From an uncultured Desulfobacter sp. (GTDB lineage: Bacteria > Desulfobacterota > Desulfobacteria > Desulfobacterales > Desulfobacteraceae): a stretch of 64,000 nucleotides of DNA. The notes beneath the pieces are model-generated. The model was given only the letters and a program-made list of their open reading frames with translations. It made no database searches and was not told the origin of the DNA. Positions 9,641 through 18,979 of the stretch are shown here, in pieces. The DNA is taken from contig NZ_OY761442.1 in assembly GCF_963664415.1 (NCBI RefSeq), forward strand, positions 186,001 through 250,000, given 5' to 3'. Each line of letters begins with the position of its first letter. Position 1 is the stretch's first letter. A program made the position numbers and the translations under genes.

Positions 9641-10351
9641 ATGATAGATAGCCGTACAAAATTTACGATTCAGGTCCTGATCTGGATCAACGTGATCATG
9701 TATGTCGTGTCCCTGCTTTTCTCCCGGGGGCTTCATTTTAATATGAATCCTTTAACCGCTCTGGCGCCGTCCAGTGATGCCCTGATTTTTTTGGGTGCTT
9801 CCGGAACCATGGCTTTGGCCTTAACCCATGACTGGAGCAATGTGTTTACCGCAAACTGGTTGCACGGCAGTCTACTGCACATCCTGTTCAATATGCTGGC
9901 GCTTCGCACCCTTGCCCCGCTCACGACCAAAGAGTTCGGACTTTATCGGATGCTGTCCATTTATATACTTTCGGGTGCCGGAGGTTTTTTTCTCTCCTGT
10001 CTGGGTGGTGTGCCGTTGACCATCGGGGCCTCTGCCGGTCTTTGCGGGCTGATTGGTGCGCTGTTTTATTTTGGCTGGTCCCGGGGCGGCATCTGGGGGA
10101 AGATGGTGTTTGATCAGACCAAGTCCTGGATTTTCAGCCTGGTATTGATTGGACTGATCCTGCCGAATATCAACAACTGGGGCCATGGCGGCGGGTTTGC
10201 CGCAGGCTTTATCCTGGCATTTCTTTTTGGGTATGAGGAACGTCGCAGATCAGGAAAAATTGATATCCTGATTTGTACGGGTATGTCCCTGTTTACTTGT
10301 CTGCTTTTATTCCGCTCAGTTTTCCAAGGCATAGTAGCGATGCTGGAATAA
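9641..10351 (+). CDS. Rhomboid family intramembrane serine protease
   Basis: A 236-residue protein with six to seven hydrophobic segments. The rhomboid core is clear: NWLHGSLLHILFNMLALRTL (the HxxxN of transmembrane helix 2), the catalytic serine in TIGASAGLCGLIGALFYF, and the catalytic histidine in NNWGHGGGFAAGFILAF. It would cleave membrane proteins within the bilayer of the inner membrane. Substrate unknown. The ribosome binding site before ATG 9641 is poor. It ends 68 bases before the chosen start of the PfaC-like gene, same strand, and may share its transcript. Confidence 0.92.
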   Translation: MIDSRTKFTIQVLIWINVIMYVVSLLFSRGLHFNMNPLTALAPSSDALIFLGASGTMALALTHDWSNVFTANWLHGSLLHILFNMLALRTLAPLTTKEFGLYRMLSIYILSGAGGFFLSCLGGVPLTIGASAGLCGLIGALFYFGWSRGGIWGKMVFDQTKSWIFSLVLIGLILPNINNWGHGGGFAAGFILAFLFGYEERRRSGKIDILICTGMSLFTCLLLFRSVFQGIVAMLE

Positions 10352-10419
10352 GGAGCGTTTTACACAAGTTTTACAAAGCTTTCTTGCAATCTTTTTCCGG
10401 GTCAACTATATGGGGCTCC

Positions 10420-13400
10420 ATGTATTCGAAACGCGTAGATATTGCCGTGGTCGGCATGTCCGGTATTTTCCCCGGAGCCTGTGATACCCAACAATTCATT
10501 GCCAATGTCATGGCGAAAACATACAGTGTAATCCCGGTTCCCCAAGACCGATGGGGGGTGGCGCCTGAGCTCATGGTGAACAACCGCACCGGATCACCAT
10601 TGCCGGACCGAGCCTGCAGCCGGTTTGCCGGACTGATTTCCTCATCCGTGTTTAATCCTGTCGATTTTGATTTTTTCGGAGCGGACATGGCCCGGCATGG
10701 ATTGGGTAGTGATTTTTTTTATGCCCTGGACCCGGTGCACCATTTAACCCTTGCCGCCGGAATTGATTTGATTGGCAATTCCCGGCTTTCAAAAGAAAGC
10801 CGGGAGCGCACAGGGGTGGCTCTTGCTGCCATTGCCCTGCCCACACCGGGGGCATCACGGTTGACCCATAATCTTTTTTTGACGCCAAATTCGTCCATGC
10901 CCTCTTGGCAACAGGCCTGGGGTGTCGGCATGCTGTCTGCACCTGCATCAATTTTGGCAAGGGTATTGGGATTGACCGGCGGCAGCTTTACTTTGGATGC
11001 CGCCTGTGCTTCGTCTCTGTTTTCCATAAAGCTTGCCTGCGAACAACTGCTGTCCGGCAAGGTGGATGCCATGGTGGCCGGTGGGGTATCCCGTCCCCAG
11101 TCCCTTTACACCCAGGTGGGATTTACCCAGCTCCAGGCCCTGTCACCCACAGGCCGGTGCGCCCCTTTTGACAGGGATGCCAATGGGCTGGTGGTGGGGG
11201 AGGGGGCAGGTCTGGTCCTGCTCAAACGCCTGGACGACGCCCTGGCCTGCCAAGATACAATTTACGCAGTGATCAAAGGCTGGGGGGTGAGTAACGACAT
11301 CGAAGGCACCCTGGTGGCCCCAGCCAGTGAAGGGCAGGTCCGGGCCATGACCAGAGCCTTTGATATGGCCGGCTGGTCCTTTAATGATGTTCAGTACATG
11401 GAGTGCCACGGTTCCGGAACCCCTAAGGGGGATCAGGTGGAAGTCCATAGTATCATGCAGATGCTTGAAAAATATCAGTGCATGGACACCGCTTTGGCCA
11501 TTGGATCGGTAAAGTCCAATATCGGCCATCTGCTGACCGGCGCGGGTGCGGCCGGATTTATCAAAACGGTCATGGCCATGAAACAGGGCCTGCTTCCGCC
11601 ATCAAATAATTTCAATGCCCTGCCCGATGACTCGCCGTTCAAAAATACCGGTGTCAGGGTGCAAGAAACGCCTGCTGTCTGGAATTCTGCACGAGACGGA
11701 GAACCTTTGCGGGCAGCTGTTTCTGCATTTGGGTTTGGCGGCATCAATGCCCAGATCCTTGTGGAATCATTTAAGGTCGAATCACGCAATTATGCAGTGA
11801 ATGTTCCAACTGCCCCAGTTGAAAATGAAAAAAGCGTGCCTTGTGCCATTGTTGGCATGGGGCTGATTTCGGGTGGTGCGGATTGTCTCGGAGAATTTTC
11901 TCAACTTATTTTTGGTGAAAATGCCTCTGTCGGCCGTTCCGGAGAGGCTCGTTGGCGCAGAGCCGATCATCTGTCCCTTGAAATCCGCAGCGCTTTAACC
12001 CAGTTCATCAATGAACTGAGCATTGATCTTAAAGATTTCAATATCCCGCCCAATCAAATGAACCGGATTCTGCCCCAGCATCTGGTGATGCTCAAAGCGG
12101 CACTGGCGGCCCTATCAGATGCCGGCATCTCTCCCAAACCAAAATCATCGCAACCACCCCGGGTAAATATGGGGTGTGCCGTGGGCATTGATTTTGATTT
12201 TGGTGCCACGGACTACCATTTACGGTGGCAGCTTCAGGGGCAGGAAAACGATGTTTCAAAAGATTTGCTGGACACCATCGGGCCGTCATTAAATTTTGAT
12301 TCAACATTGGGTGCCCTTGGGGGCATTGCGGCATCCCGCCTGGCCCGGGCTTTTAAACTGGGCGGTCCCTGTTTTACGTTATCTGCGGATGAAGCGTCGG
12401 GACAGACGGCTATTGATATTGCAGTAAAATCCCTATCCGAAGGGGAGACCAACACCTTTTTATGCGCTGCTGTAGATCTTGCCGGCGACATCAGAAGTTT
12501 TACCCGGGATCTGGTTTTGACCGGTACAGATCCCATGGCGTTTCCTTCGGAAGGGGCTGTGGCATTGGTAATTAAACCCCTGGCGGCTGCGCAAAGGGAT
12601 AATGACCGGATTTATGCCGTGGTCAATGGTGTGGGACGATCTGGGGGGGCTGCCCTTTCAGGCGAGTACGGTGAGCAGGCCGAAGTCTCACGATCCATGG
12701 CTGTACAAAAGTCCCTACAAACGGCACTGGATCATGCCGGTATGAACTTAAATGATATCGGGTTGGCTGCCGTAACGCACAGTGCGTCCCATTTTCTGGG
12801 GGCAGGGGAGGTTGCCGGGCTGGGATCTAACAGGTTACCGGTTTTTTGCCCTTCTGCTTTATCCGGTCATACCGGGGCGGCTTCAGGTCTTTTTACCATT
12901 ACGGCGGCCGCATTGTGTCTGTATTGCCGAAAATTTCCAGGCCCTTTGTCTGATAATCCGGCTGTTCCCCAAACCGCTGTTGCAGGATGCTTGACCAGAG
13001 ATGGTATTGCCGGGCATGTTGTCTTATCCGGCTACCATGATTCAGGGCAGGGCGGGTATGCCTTTACCATTCCAATGGACCGGGGAAAAAGCACAAATTC
13101 ACCTACCTGTATCCGGATTCCCGTGACCCGACCACCTATTCCACAAAATTTGATTGGCAACGAGGTTTTTGAAACAGGAAATTCCTATGCCGGGCCGTCT
13201 GAAACACCTCTGTCCATCCCCTGTGACACAATCCCGGGACTGCTGGCTCAGACCCAGGCAGTGACAGCCAGTGCCCATGAACGGTTTTTGGAATTATCCG
13301 CCCAAAACACCCAGGCTATGACCGAACAGCTTGCCGCCATTGCCGGTGCCCTGGCAAGTGGATGGGATACCTCAACCGGTTTGGAGCCTGTTTGCCCGCC

Positions 13401-14631
13401 CCAGGAAATTTCCAAGACTCCCGACGTGTTCATGGATCGAAACCAATGCCTTGAATTTGCCGTTGGAAAAGCCGGGAACGTGCTGGGACCTGATTTCGAT
13501 ATCATTGACACCTACCCGGTCCGGGTGCGGTTGCCCGATGAACCTTTAATGCTGGTCGATCGCATTGTATCCGTTCATGGGGAAAAACTCTCTTTAACCT
13601 CCGGTAAAGTGGTCACCCAGCATGATGTACATGAAAATGCCTGGTACCTGGATGGCGGCAAAGCCCCGGTCTCCATCTCCATTGAAGCGGGTCAGGCGGA
13701 TCTTTTTCTTTGTTCCTGGCTTGGAATAGACCATGTGGTTCAAGGCAAACGCAAATACCGACTCCTTGATGCCAAGGTGACGTTCCACCGCAGCCTGCCG
13801 GTGCCCGGCGAAACTATCGAGTATCATATTGAGATCGACCGGTTTTTAAGACAGGGCGATATCTATCTTTTCTTTTTTCATTATCAGGGATACATTAATC
13901 AGCTGCCCTTTATCTCCATGCGCGACGGCTGCGCAGGTTTTTTCACCGAACAGGAGGTGGAAAATTCCGGTGGCATTATCCTGAAAAAAGAAGATAAGGA
14001 GATGAATATCCAGGGACCGGCGCCTACCTGGTTTGCACCGATAAAACGTTTGAGCCTGGATGATAATCAGGTGGATGCCCTTCGCACAGGGGATCTTGAA
14101 ACCGCATTCGGCACGGCGTTTCAAGGAAAACGCACTGGAAGGAATCAGTGGTTGCCGGGCGGACGGATGCATCTGATCCACCGGGTGCTTGACCTGGACC
14201 CCACCGGCGGGCGGTTCGGCATGGGCCGGATCATTGCCCAGGCGGATATCCATCCCGATGACTGGTTTTTGACCTGCCATTTTATTGATGACATGGTGAT
14301 GCCGGGGACCTTGATGTATGAGTGCTGTGCCCATACATTGAGAGTTTTTGTCCAGCGCATGGGCTGGGTGCTGCCTAATGATGACATTTGTTATAATGTG
14401 CTGGAAAACAATGAAAGTGATTTAAAGTGCCGGGGGCCTGTGACCCGGACCACGAAAAAAGCCCTTTACGACATTGAAATAAAAACAATCGGATATGAAC
14501 CCCAGCCTTTTGTGACGGCGGATGCCCATATGTTTTCTGATGACCTTGAAATTGTGTTTTACAAGGATATGGGAATGAAATTGGAAGGTGTGACCCGCCA
14601 GGATCTTGAGGCGTACTGGAGGAAAAGATGA
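10420..14631 (+). CDS. pfaC-like: PfaC-like polyketide/fatty acid synthase, KS-CLF-DH-DH
   Basis: A 1403-residue megaenzyme with the order of PfaC in polyunsaturated fatty acid synthases. Domain 1 (about 1-450) is a full ketosynthase with Cys196 (DAACASS), His330 (ECHGSGT) and His370 (SNIGH). Domain 2 (about 480-920) is ketosynthase-like but has FTLSADEASG in place of the Cys motif, so it is a chain length factor. Domain 3 (about 1025-1190) and domain 4 (about 1230-1395) are FabA-like hot-dog dehydratases; domain 4 keeps TCHFIDDMVMPG with His1287, while domain 3 has the GQADLFLCSWLGID segment typical of PfaC. The in-frame extension upstream to 10273 overlaps the rhomboid gene, so ATG 10420 is chosen. 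No PfaA, PfaB or PfaD lies in the window. Its stop overlaps oleA by 4 bases. Confidence 0.88.
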   Translation: MYSKRVDIAVVGMSGIFPGACDTQQFIANVMAKTYSVIPVPQDRWGVAPELMVNNRTGSPLPDRACSRFAGLISSSVFNPVDFDFFGADMARHGLGSDFFYALDPVHHLTLAAGIDLIGNSRLSKESRERTGVALAAIALPTPGASRLTHNLFLTPNSSMPSWQQAWGVGMLSAPASILARVLGLTGGSFTLDAACASSLFSIKLACEQLLSGKVDAMVAGGVSRPQSLYTQVGFTQLQALSPTGRCAPFDRDANGLVVGEGAGLVLLKRLDDALACQDTIYAVIKGWGVSNDIEGTLVAPASEGQVRAMTRAFDMAGWSFNDVQYMECHGSGTPKGDQVEVHSIMQMLEKYQCMDTALAIGSVKSNIGHLLTGAGAAGFIKTVMAMKQGLLPPSNNFNALPDDSPFKNTGVRVQETPAVWNSARDGEPLRAAVSAFGFGGINAQILVESFKVESRNYAVNVPTAPVENEKSVPCAIVGMGLISGGADCLGEFSQLIFGENASVGRSGEARWRRADHLSLEIRSALTQFINELSIDLKDFNIPPNQMNRILPQHLVMLKAALAALSDAGISPKPKSSQPPRVNMGCAVGIDFDFGATDYHLRWQLQGQENDVSKDLLDTIGPSLNFDSTLGALGGIAASRLARAFKLGGPCFTLSADEASGQTAIDIAVKSLSEGETNTFLCAAVDLAGDIRSFTRDLVLTGTDPMAFPSEGAVALVIKPLAAAQRDNDRIYAVVNGVGRSGGAALSGEYGEQAEVSRSMAVQKSLQTALDHAGMNLNDIGLAAVTHSASHFLGAGEVAGLGSNRLPVFCPSALSGHTGAASGLFTITAAALCLYCRKFPGPLSDNPAVPQTAVAGCLTRDGIAGHVVLSGYHDSGQGGYAFTIPMDRGKSTNSPTCIRIPVTRPPIPQNLIGNEVFETGNSYAGPSETPLSIPCDTIPGLLAQTQAVTASAHERFLELSAQNTQAMTEQLAAIAGALASGWDTSTGLEPVCPPQEISKTPDVFMDRNQCLEFAVGKAGNVLGPDFDIIDTYPVRVRLPDEPLMLVDRIVSVHGEKLSLTSGKVVTQHDVHENAWYLDGGKAPVSISIEAGQADLFLCSWLGIDHVVQGKRKYRLLDAKVTFHRSLPVPGETIEYHIEIDRFLRQGDIYLFFFHYQGYINQLPFISMRDGCAGFFTEQEVENSGGIILKKEDKEMNIQGPAPTWFAPIKRLSLDDNQVDALRTGDLETAFGTAFQGKRTGRNQWLPGGRMHLIHRVLDLDPTGGRFGMGRIIAQADIHPDDWFLTCHFIDDMVMPGTLMYECCAHTLRVFVQRMGWVLPNDDICYNVLENNESDLKCRGPVTRTTKKALYDIEIKTIGYEPQPFVTADAHMFSDDLEIVFYKDMGMKLEGVTRQDLEAYWRKR

Positions 14632-15680
14632 AGTACGACAAGGTGTTTATTGAATCCTTTGGATATGAACTGGCTCCCTATATTGTGACCAGTCAGGAAA
14701 TTGATGAAAAACTTGCCCCTTTTTTTGAGGCTGTGGGATTTGTACCCGGTCAACTGGAGGCGTTGACAGGTATCCGGGAACGCCGGTACTGGGATGAGGA
14801 CCATACCATCGCCGAACATGCGGCTGTGGCAGGCAAGCGAGCCCTGGATGAAGCGGGCATCAGCCCAAAGGAACTTGGGGCAGTGTGTTTTTGCGGGGTG
14901 TGCCAGGACGGATTTGAACCGGCTACATCCTGTGCGGTGGCAGACATGATCGGCGTGGGGCCGCAGGCTCATGTCTATGATGTAAAATCTGCATGTTTAG
15001 GCATGATTACGGGTATGGTTCATGTGGCCAATGAGATCCAGCTTGGGCATATTAAAGCCGGGTTGGTGGTCTCCTGTGAGTCGGCCCGGCAGATTGTGGA
15101 CGCAACCATTGAAGAGATCAACACCCACAAGAGTATTGATTTTTACAGGGAAGCTGTGGCCACCATGACCGGCGGCTCCGGTGCGGCGGCAATTTTGCTG
15201 ACCGACGGGACCTTGGGCAACCCTTCGACCCAGCGCCATGCGGTCAAAGGCGGGGTGGTGAACAATGCCATCCGTCATTGGAATCTTTGTTCCTGGGGAT
15301 TTGAAGATAAGGGTATGCCTACGGAGTCAAAGGTGATCATGCGTACCAATGCCCAGAAGGTGCTTGATCACGGTGTGGAACTGGTTGTGGAAACCTATGA
15401 AATGTTCCGCAAAGAGTTTAATTTAACGCCGGATCAGCCGGATAAAATAGTGGGGCACCAGGTGGGGGAGGGCCATCACAACAGATTTTATACGGCCATG
15501 AATATTGACCGGAAAAAAGATTTTTCCACCTTTCCTTTTTTGGGCAATGTGGGTTCGGTGTCCCTGCCGATTTCCGCGGCCATTGGCGATGAACGCGGAT
15601 TCTTTGTGCCCGGAGACTTTGTGGTTTTTGTCGGGGTGGGATCCGGACTTAACTGCTATTTTCTGGGGGTGGAATGGTAA
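14628..15680 (+). CDS. oleA: OleA-like 3-oxoacyl-ACP synthase III (thiolase superfamily)
   Basis: A 350-residue thiolase-fold enzyme. OleA joins two fatty acyl thioesters head to head to give a beta-keto acid, the first step to long-chain olefins. Visible: LEALTGIRERRYWDED and IAEHAAVAGKRALDEAGI near the N-terminus, the active-site Cys123 in VKSACLGMITGM, the His of KIVGHQVGEGHHNRF, and the FPFLGNVGSVSLPIS segment. The identification as OleA rather than FabH rests on overall resemblance and on the following hydrolase and ligase genes. ATG overlaps the PfaC-like stop (ATGA), so translation is coupled. A plain FabH-like enzyme feeding the PfaC-like system is the alternative. Confidence 0.82.
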   Translation: MKYDKVFIESFGYELAPYIVTSQEIDEKLAPFFEAVGFVPGQLEALTGIRERRYWDEDHTIAEHAAVAGKRALDEAGISPKELGAVCFCGVCQDGFEPATSCAVADMIGVGPQAHVYDVKSACLGMITGMVHVANEIQLGHIKAGLVVSCESARQIVDATIEEINTHKSIDFYREAVATMTGGSGAAAILLTDGTLGNPSTQRHAVKGGVVNNAIRHWNLCSWGFEDKGMPTESKVIMRTNAQKVLDHGVELVVETYEMFRKEFNLTPDQPDKIVGHQVGEGHHNRFYTAMNIDRKKDFSTFPFLGNVGSVSLPISAAIGDERGFFVPGDFVVFVGVGSGLNCYFLGVEW

Positions 15681-16585
15681 CACGAATTATAAACGGGCAG
15701 CGGACCTCCACTGCAGGGTTTGAGCGCCTTTATCCATTTGAGCCCCATTATGCACAAATCAACGGGAATCTGATGCATTATGTGGATCAGGGTAACGGCA
15801 GGCCTGTACTCATGGTCCACGGCAATCCCACTTGGTCTTTTTATTTTCGGCATTTGATTACGGGATTATCCGGTCGTTTTAGAACCATTGCCCCGGATCA
15901 TATCGGGTGCGGTTTTTCTGACAAACCGTCGGCAAAAAAGTATGATTACACTTTGAATCAAAGGGTGGCGGACCTGGATGCCCTTGTCCGAAGTCTGGAT
16001 ATTAATGAAAAAATCTCTTTGATCGTCCATGACTGGGGCGGAATGATCGGGCTTGCCTGGGCCCTGGATAATCTGGAGCGGGTGGATAAAATTGTAATCA
16101 CCAACACCTCCGGATTTTTTCTGCCGGTGTCCAAACGCTTTCCGGCAGCGCTTTGGACTATTAAATATCTTGCGCCATTTGCCGTGCCTGCTGTTTTAGG
16201 TGCCAACGTTTTTGCCCGGGGGGCGCTGTACCTTGCCGCGGAAACGCAGCTTTCAATTGGTGTCAAAAAAGGTCTTGTTGCCCCATACAACAGTTGGCAA
16301 AATCGTATTGCCACCTTAAAATTTGTCCAGGATATACCGATAACAGCAAAAGACAGAAGTTATGCCAGGGTTCAGAAGGTGGATCAGGCGCTTTGCAATC
16401 TTGATCCGGATCAGCTCATGTTTTTATGGGGAACCCGGGATTTTGTTTTTGACGTTCATTTCCTTAACGAATTTAAAAACAGATTCCCCCAATCCCGTGC
16501 CCATGTCTTTGAGGATGCCGGCCATTATCTGTTCGAAGATAAACCAGGCCCCACCCTTGAATTGATTCAAAAGTTTTTACCCTGA
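15674..16585 (+). CDS. oleB: OleB-like alpha/beta hydrolase (haloalkane dehalogenase-like)
   Basis: A 303-residue alpha/beta hydrolase. OleB decarboxylates the beta-lactone made by OleC to yield the cis-olefin. Motifs: VHGNPTWSFYFRHLI (oxyanion region), the nucleophile Asp120 in VHDWGGMIGLAW (Asp as in haloalkane dehalogenases and OleB), and His284 in EDAGHYLFED. A run of hydrophobic residues (about 158-180) in the cap may touch the membrane, fitting a waxy substrate. Good GGGGGTGGA ribosome binding site and a 7-base overlap with oleA. Function assigned from family and gene order; a dehalogenase role is less likely here. Confidence 0.82.
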   Translation: MVTRIINGQRTSTAGFERLYPFEPHYAQINGNLMHYVDQGNGRPVLMVHGNPTWSFYFRHLITGLSGRFRTIAPDHIGCGFSDKPSAKKYDYTLNQRVADLDALVRSLDINEKISLIVHDWGGMIGLAWALDNLERVDKIVITNTSGFFLPVSKRFPAALWTIKYLAPFAVPAVLGANVFARGALYLAAETQLSIGVKKGLVAPYNSWQNRIATLKFVQDIPITAKDRSYARVQKVDQALCNLDPDQLMFLWGTRDFVFDVHFLNEFKNRFPQSRAHVFEDAGHYLFEDKPGPTLELIQKFLP

Positions 16586-16637
16586 CATTTTCTTTGATTC
16601 TTGAGTTTCGGATATATGCCGGATAAATTGAGGTGTT

Positions 16638-17312
16638 ATGGGATTATTAAAAAAGAAAAAAAAGGATGAGCCTGAGAAGCCGGCTGTCGAGGAAAAAGCC
16701 GAAGATGAATCCAAGCCGGTTAAACCCAAAAAAAAATCATTAATAAAAAAGCTGATCATTTTTTTGATTATTCTGGGCGTTTTGGGCGGTGGCGGTTTTT
16801 TTGCGTACTCCAAATTTTTTTCAAAATCTGGTGGAAAAGCTGGTCCGGTTTATCAATCCATACCCCTGTCCCATGTCACCTTGCCCGACGAGATGCTCTC
16901 CTTTTGTTTTACCCGAATGCCTGAACTTTACGATGCTTTGGTTGCGTTTAACGGGGAAATTGTTTTGTTTGAAACTGAAATAGCCCGTATTGATGCCGTG
17001 GCCACCAAATATCCGGATCAAAAGAAGATTGCTGACAGCCAGAAAAAGGTATGGGTCAAAGGACAGGATTCATTAAAAAAATCCTTTGAAAAATTGGAAA
17101 AACCCATTAAAGAAACGTTTGTACTGTTCCAGGTCAACCAGACCCAGGGACAGGAAAAAATCGATCAGACGGCTGAACAGATGATCCAAGCAGCCAACGA
17201 GGCCCTGGGAAAAGCCCAGGAACTGACTGCCCCGCTAAAAGAAGCCATGCCCAAAGCGCCTGAAGGCATGATCAAAGGAACTTTGTATAAAATAAAAAAG
17301 AAATTTTTATGA
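16638..17312 (+). CDS. Membrane-anchored coiled protein inside the ole operon, unknown
   Basis: A 224-residue protein with an extremely Lys/Glu-rich cytoplasmic start (about 1-35), one transmembrane helix with LIIFLIILGVLGGGGFFAY (about 38-57), and a helical, charged periplasmic or outside domain rich in Lys, Gln and Glu that probably forms a coiled coil (about 95-210). I do not recognise a family. It overlaps the oleC start by 4 bases and lies 52 bases after oleB, so it is surely translated with the ole genes. It could anchor the OleB/C assembly at the membrane or help export the product; neither is shown by sequence. Confidence 0.72.
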   Translation: MGLLKKKKKDEPEKPAVEEKAEDESKPVKPKKKSLIKKLIIFLIILGVLGGGGFFAYSKFFSKSGGKAGPVYQSIPLSHVTLPDEMLSFCFTRMPELYDALVAFNGEIVLFETEIARIDAVATKYPDQKKIADSQKKVWVKGQDSLKKSFEKLEKPIKETFVLFQVNQTQGQEKIDQTAEQMIQAANEALGKAQELTAPLKEAMPKAPEGMIKGTLYKIKKKFL

Positions 17313-18961
17313 CACGCTATACAAATATTGCCCAAAGCCTGAAAAAATCCGCTGAAACTTTTCCGTTCAAACGGGCAGTTGTCTACCCCGTCTCCCGGGA
17401 TCGCGCCGGTCGGGTTTTATACAGCCAGCTGACCTTCCGCCAACTAGACCAGCAGTCTGACAGCCTTGCCGCAGGTCTTGACAGTATCGGTATTGGCCGG
17501 GGGACCCGCACTATTTTAATGGTAACCCCGGGCATGGACTTTTTTCTTACGGTATTTGCCATGTTCAAGGTCGGCGCTGTGCCCGTGGTGGTGGATCCGG
17601 GCATGGGGATTGACCGAATGCTGCAATGCCTTTCCCAAAGTCGACCCAAGGCTTTTATCGGCATTGAAAAGGCCCATGTGCTTCGAACCCTGCGCCCCGG
17701 ATATTTTAAAACAGTGAAACGGTGGGTGACCGTGGGCAAAAAATGGTTCTGGGGCGGGTATACCCTGAATCAGCTGATGAACCGGTTCCCGGGTGCACCT
17801 TTTAAACAGGTGCAGACCACGGCGAACGAAACGGCTGCCATTGTGTTTACAACCGGCTCCACAGGGCCTGCCAAGGGCGTCATATACACCCATGGAAACT
17901 TTGAGGCCCAGATTCGTCAAATTCAGTCCCATTTTCAAATTGCGCCTGATGAGGTGGATCTGCCTACTTTCCCTCTTTTTGCTTTGTTTGACCCTGCCTT
18001 GGGCATGACCGCAGTGATCCCTGACATGGATCCCACAAAACCGGCAATGGTGAATCCCGTAAAAATAATCGAGGCCATTGAAAACCATGGTGTGACCAAT
18101 ATGTTTGCATCCCCGGCGCTGTTGAACCGGGTGGGGAAATACGGAAAGGAAAACGAGATCAAACTGCCCTCATTGCGCCGGGTGGTGTCCGCAGGTGCCC
18201 CTGTCAGTCCGGCCAATATTGAACAGTTTTCCTCCATGCTTTCCGATAGCACACAGATTCATACGCCATATGGGGCCACGGAAGCGGTTCCTATCATATC
18301 CATCGGTTCCCATGAGATTTTGTCTGAGACCAGAAAATTATCGGAGAAGGGGTTTGGTATGTGCGTGGGGCGGCCCATTGCTGATACACACGTAAAATTG
18401 ATCGAAATTTCCGACGAGCCCATCACCCAGATTCAGGATACCCAGGAAGTGCCTGAAAATCAGGTGGGAGAAATAACGGTAAAGGCAGACCTGGTTACCG
18501 AGCATTATTTTAACAATGCTAATGCCGATCGTTTGGCCAAAATACAGGACCCGGACGGTACAATATGGCACAGGATGGGGGATCTGGGCTGGAGGGATTC
18601 AAAGGGCAGAATCTGGTTTTGCGGTAGAAAAGCCCACCGGATTGAAACCGGAAAAGAGACCCTGTTTACCATCCCTGTGGAGGCCATATTCAACAATCAT
18701 GAAAAGGTTTACCGCAGCGCGCTCACAGGGGTCGGCCCCAAAAACCGTCAGATCCCCGTGATTTTTGTGGAACCTTTTGAAAGAATATCCGATGAAAAAC
18801 AATTTATCCGGGAACTGTCTGACCTGGCCGAAAAAAATCCATTGACCGCCGGTATTGAATACATTTTCATAGAAAATAAATTTCCTGTGGATATCCGGCA
18901 CAACTCCAAAATTTTCAGGGAAAAACTTGCGATCAAGGCCCGTGAGTTAATCACAGGGTAG
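17309..18961 (+). CDS. oleC: OleC-like AMP-forming acyl ligase / beta-lactone synthetase
   Basis: A 550-residue ANL superfamily enzyme. OleC adenylates the beta-hydroxy acid made by OleD and closes it to a beta-lactone. Visible: the P-loop FTTGSTGPAKGVIYTHGNF (about 180-198), the A5 motif TPYGATEAVP, the A7-A8 region WHRMGDLGWRDSKGRIWF, GRKAHRIET, and a C-terminal HNSKIFREKLA that carries the A10 lysine. Full length. It starts by overlapping the anchored protein. Named OleC by its place after oleA and oleB; general fatty acid-CoA/AMP ligase activity is the fallback. No oleD reductase gene is present in the window. Confidence 0.82.
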   Translation: MTRYTNIAQSLKKSAETFPFKRAVVYPVSRDRAGRVLYSQLTFRQLDQQSDSLAAGLDSIGIGRGTRTILMVTPGMDFFLTVFAMFKVGAVPVVVDPGMGIDRMLQCLSQSRPKAFIGIEKAHVLRTLRPGYFKTVKRWVTVGKKWFWGGYTLNQLMNRFPGAPFKQVQTTANETAAIVFTTGSTGPAKGVIYTHGNFEAQIRQIQSHFQIAPDEVDLPTFPLFALFDPALGMTAVIPDMDPTKPAMVNPVKIIEAIENHGVTNMFASPALLNRVGKYGKENEIKLPSLRRVVSAGAPVSPANIEQFSSMLSDSTQIHTPYGATEAVPIISIGSHEILSETRKLSEKGFGMCVGRPIADTHVKLIEISDEPITQIQDTQEVPENQVGEITVKADLVTEHYFNNANADRLAKIQDPDGTIWHRMGDLGWRDSKGRIWFCGRKAHRIETGKETLFTIPVEAIFNNHEKVYRSALTGVGPKNRQIPVIFVEPFERISDEKQFIRELSDLAEKNPLTAGIEYIFIENKFPVDIRHNSKIFREKLAIKARELITG

Positions 18962-18979
18962 TATTTAAGATGCTGTAGT

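Noticed and set aside
10371..14641. Many long reading frames on both strands inside the PfaC-like gene
   Set aside because: They arise from the GC-rich third positions of one 1403-residue gene with clear domains; none has a ribosome binding site or recognisable protein features.
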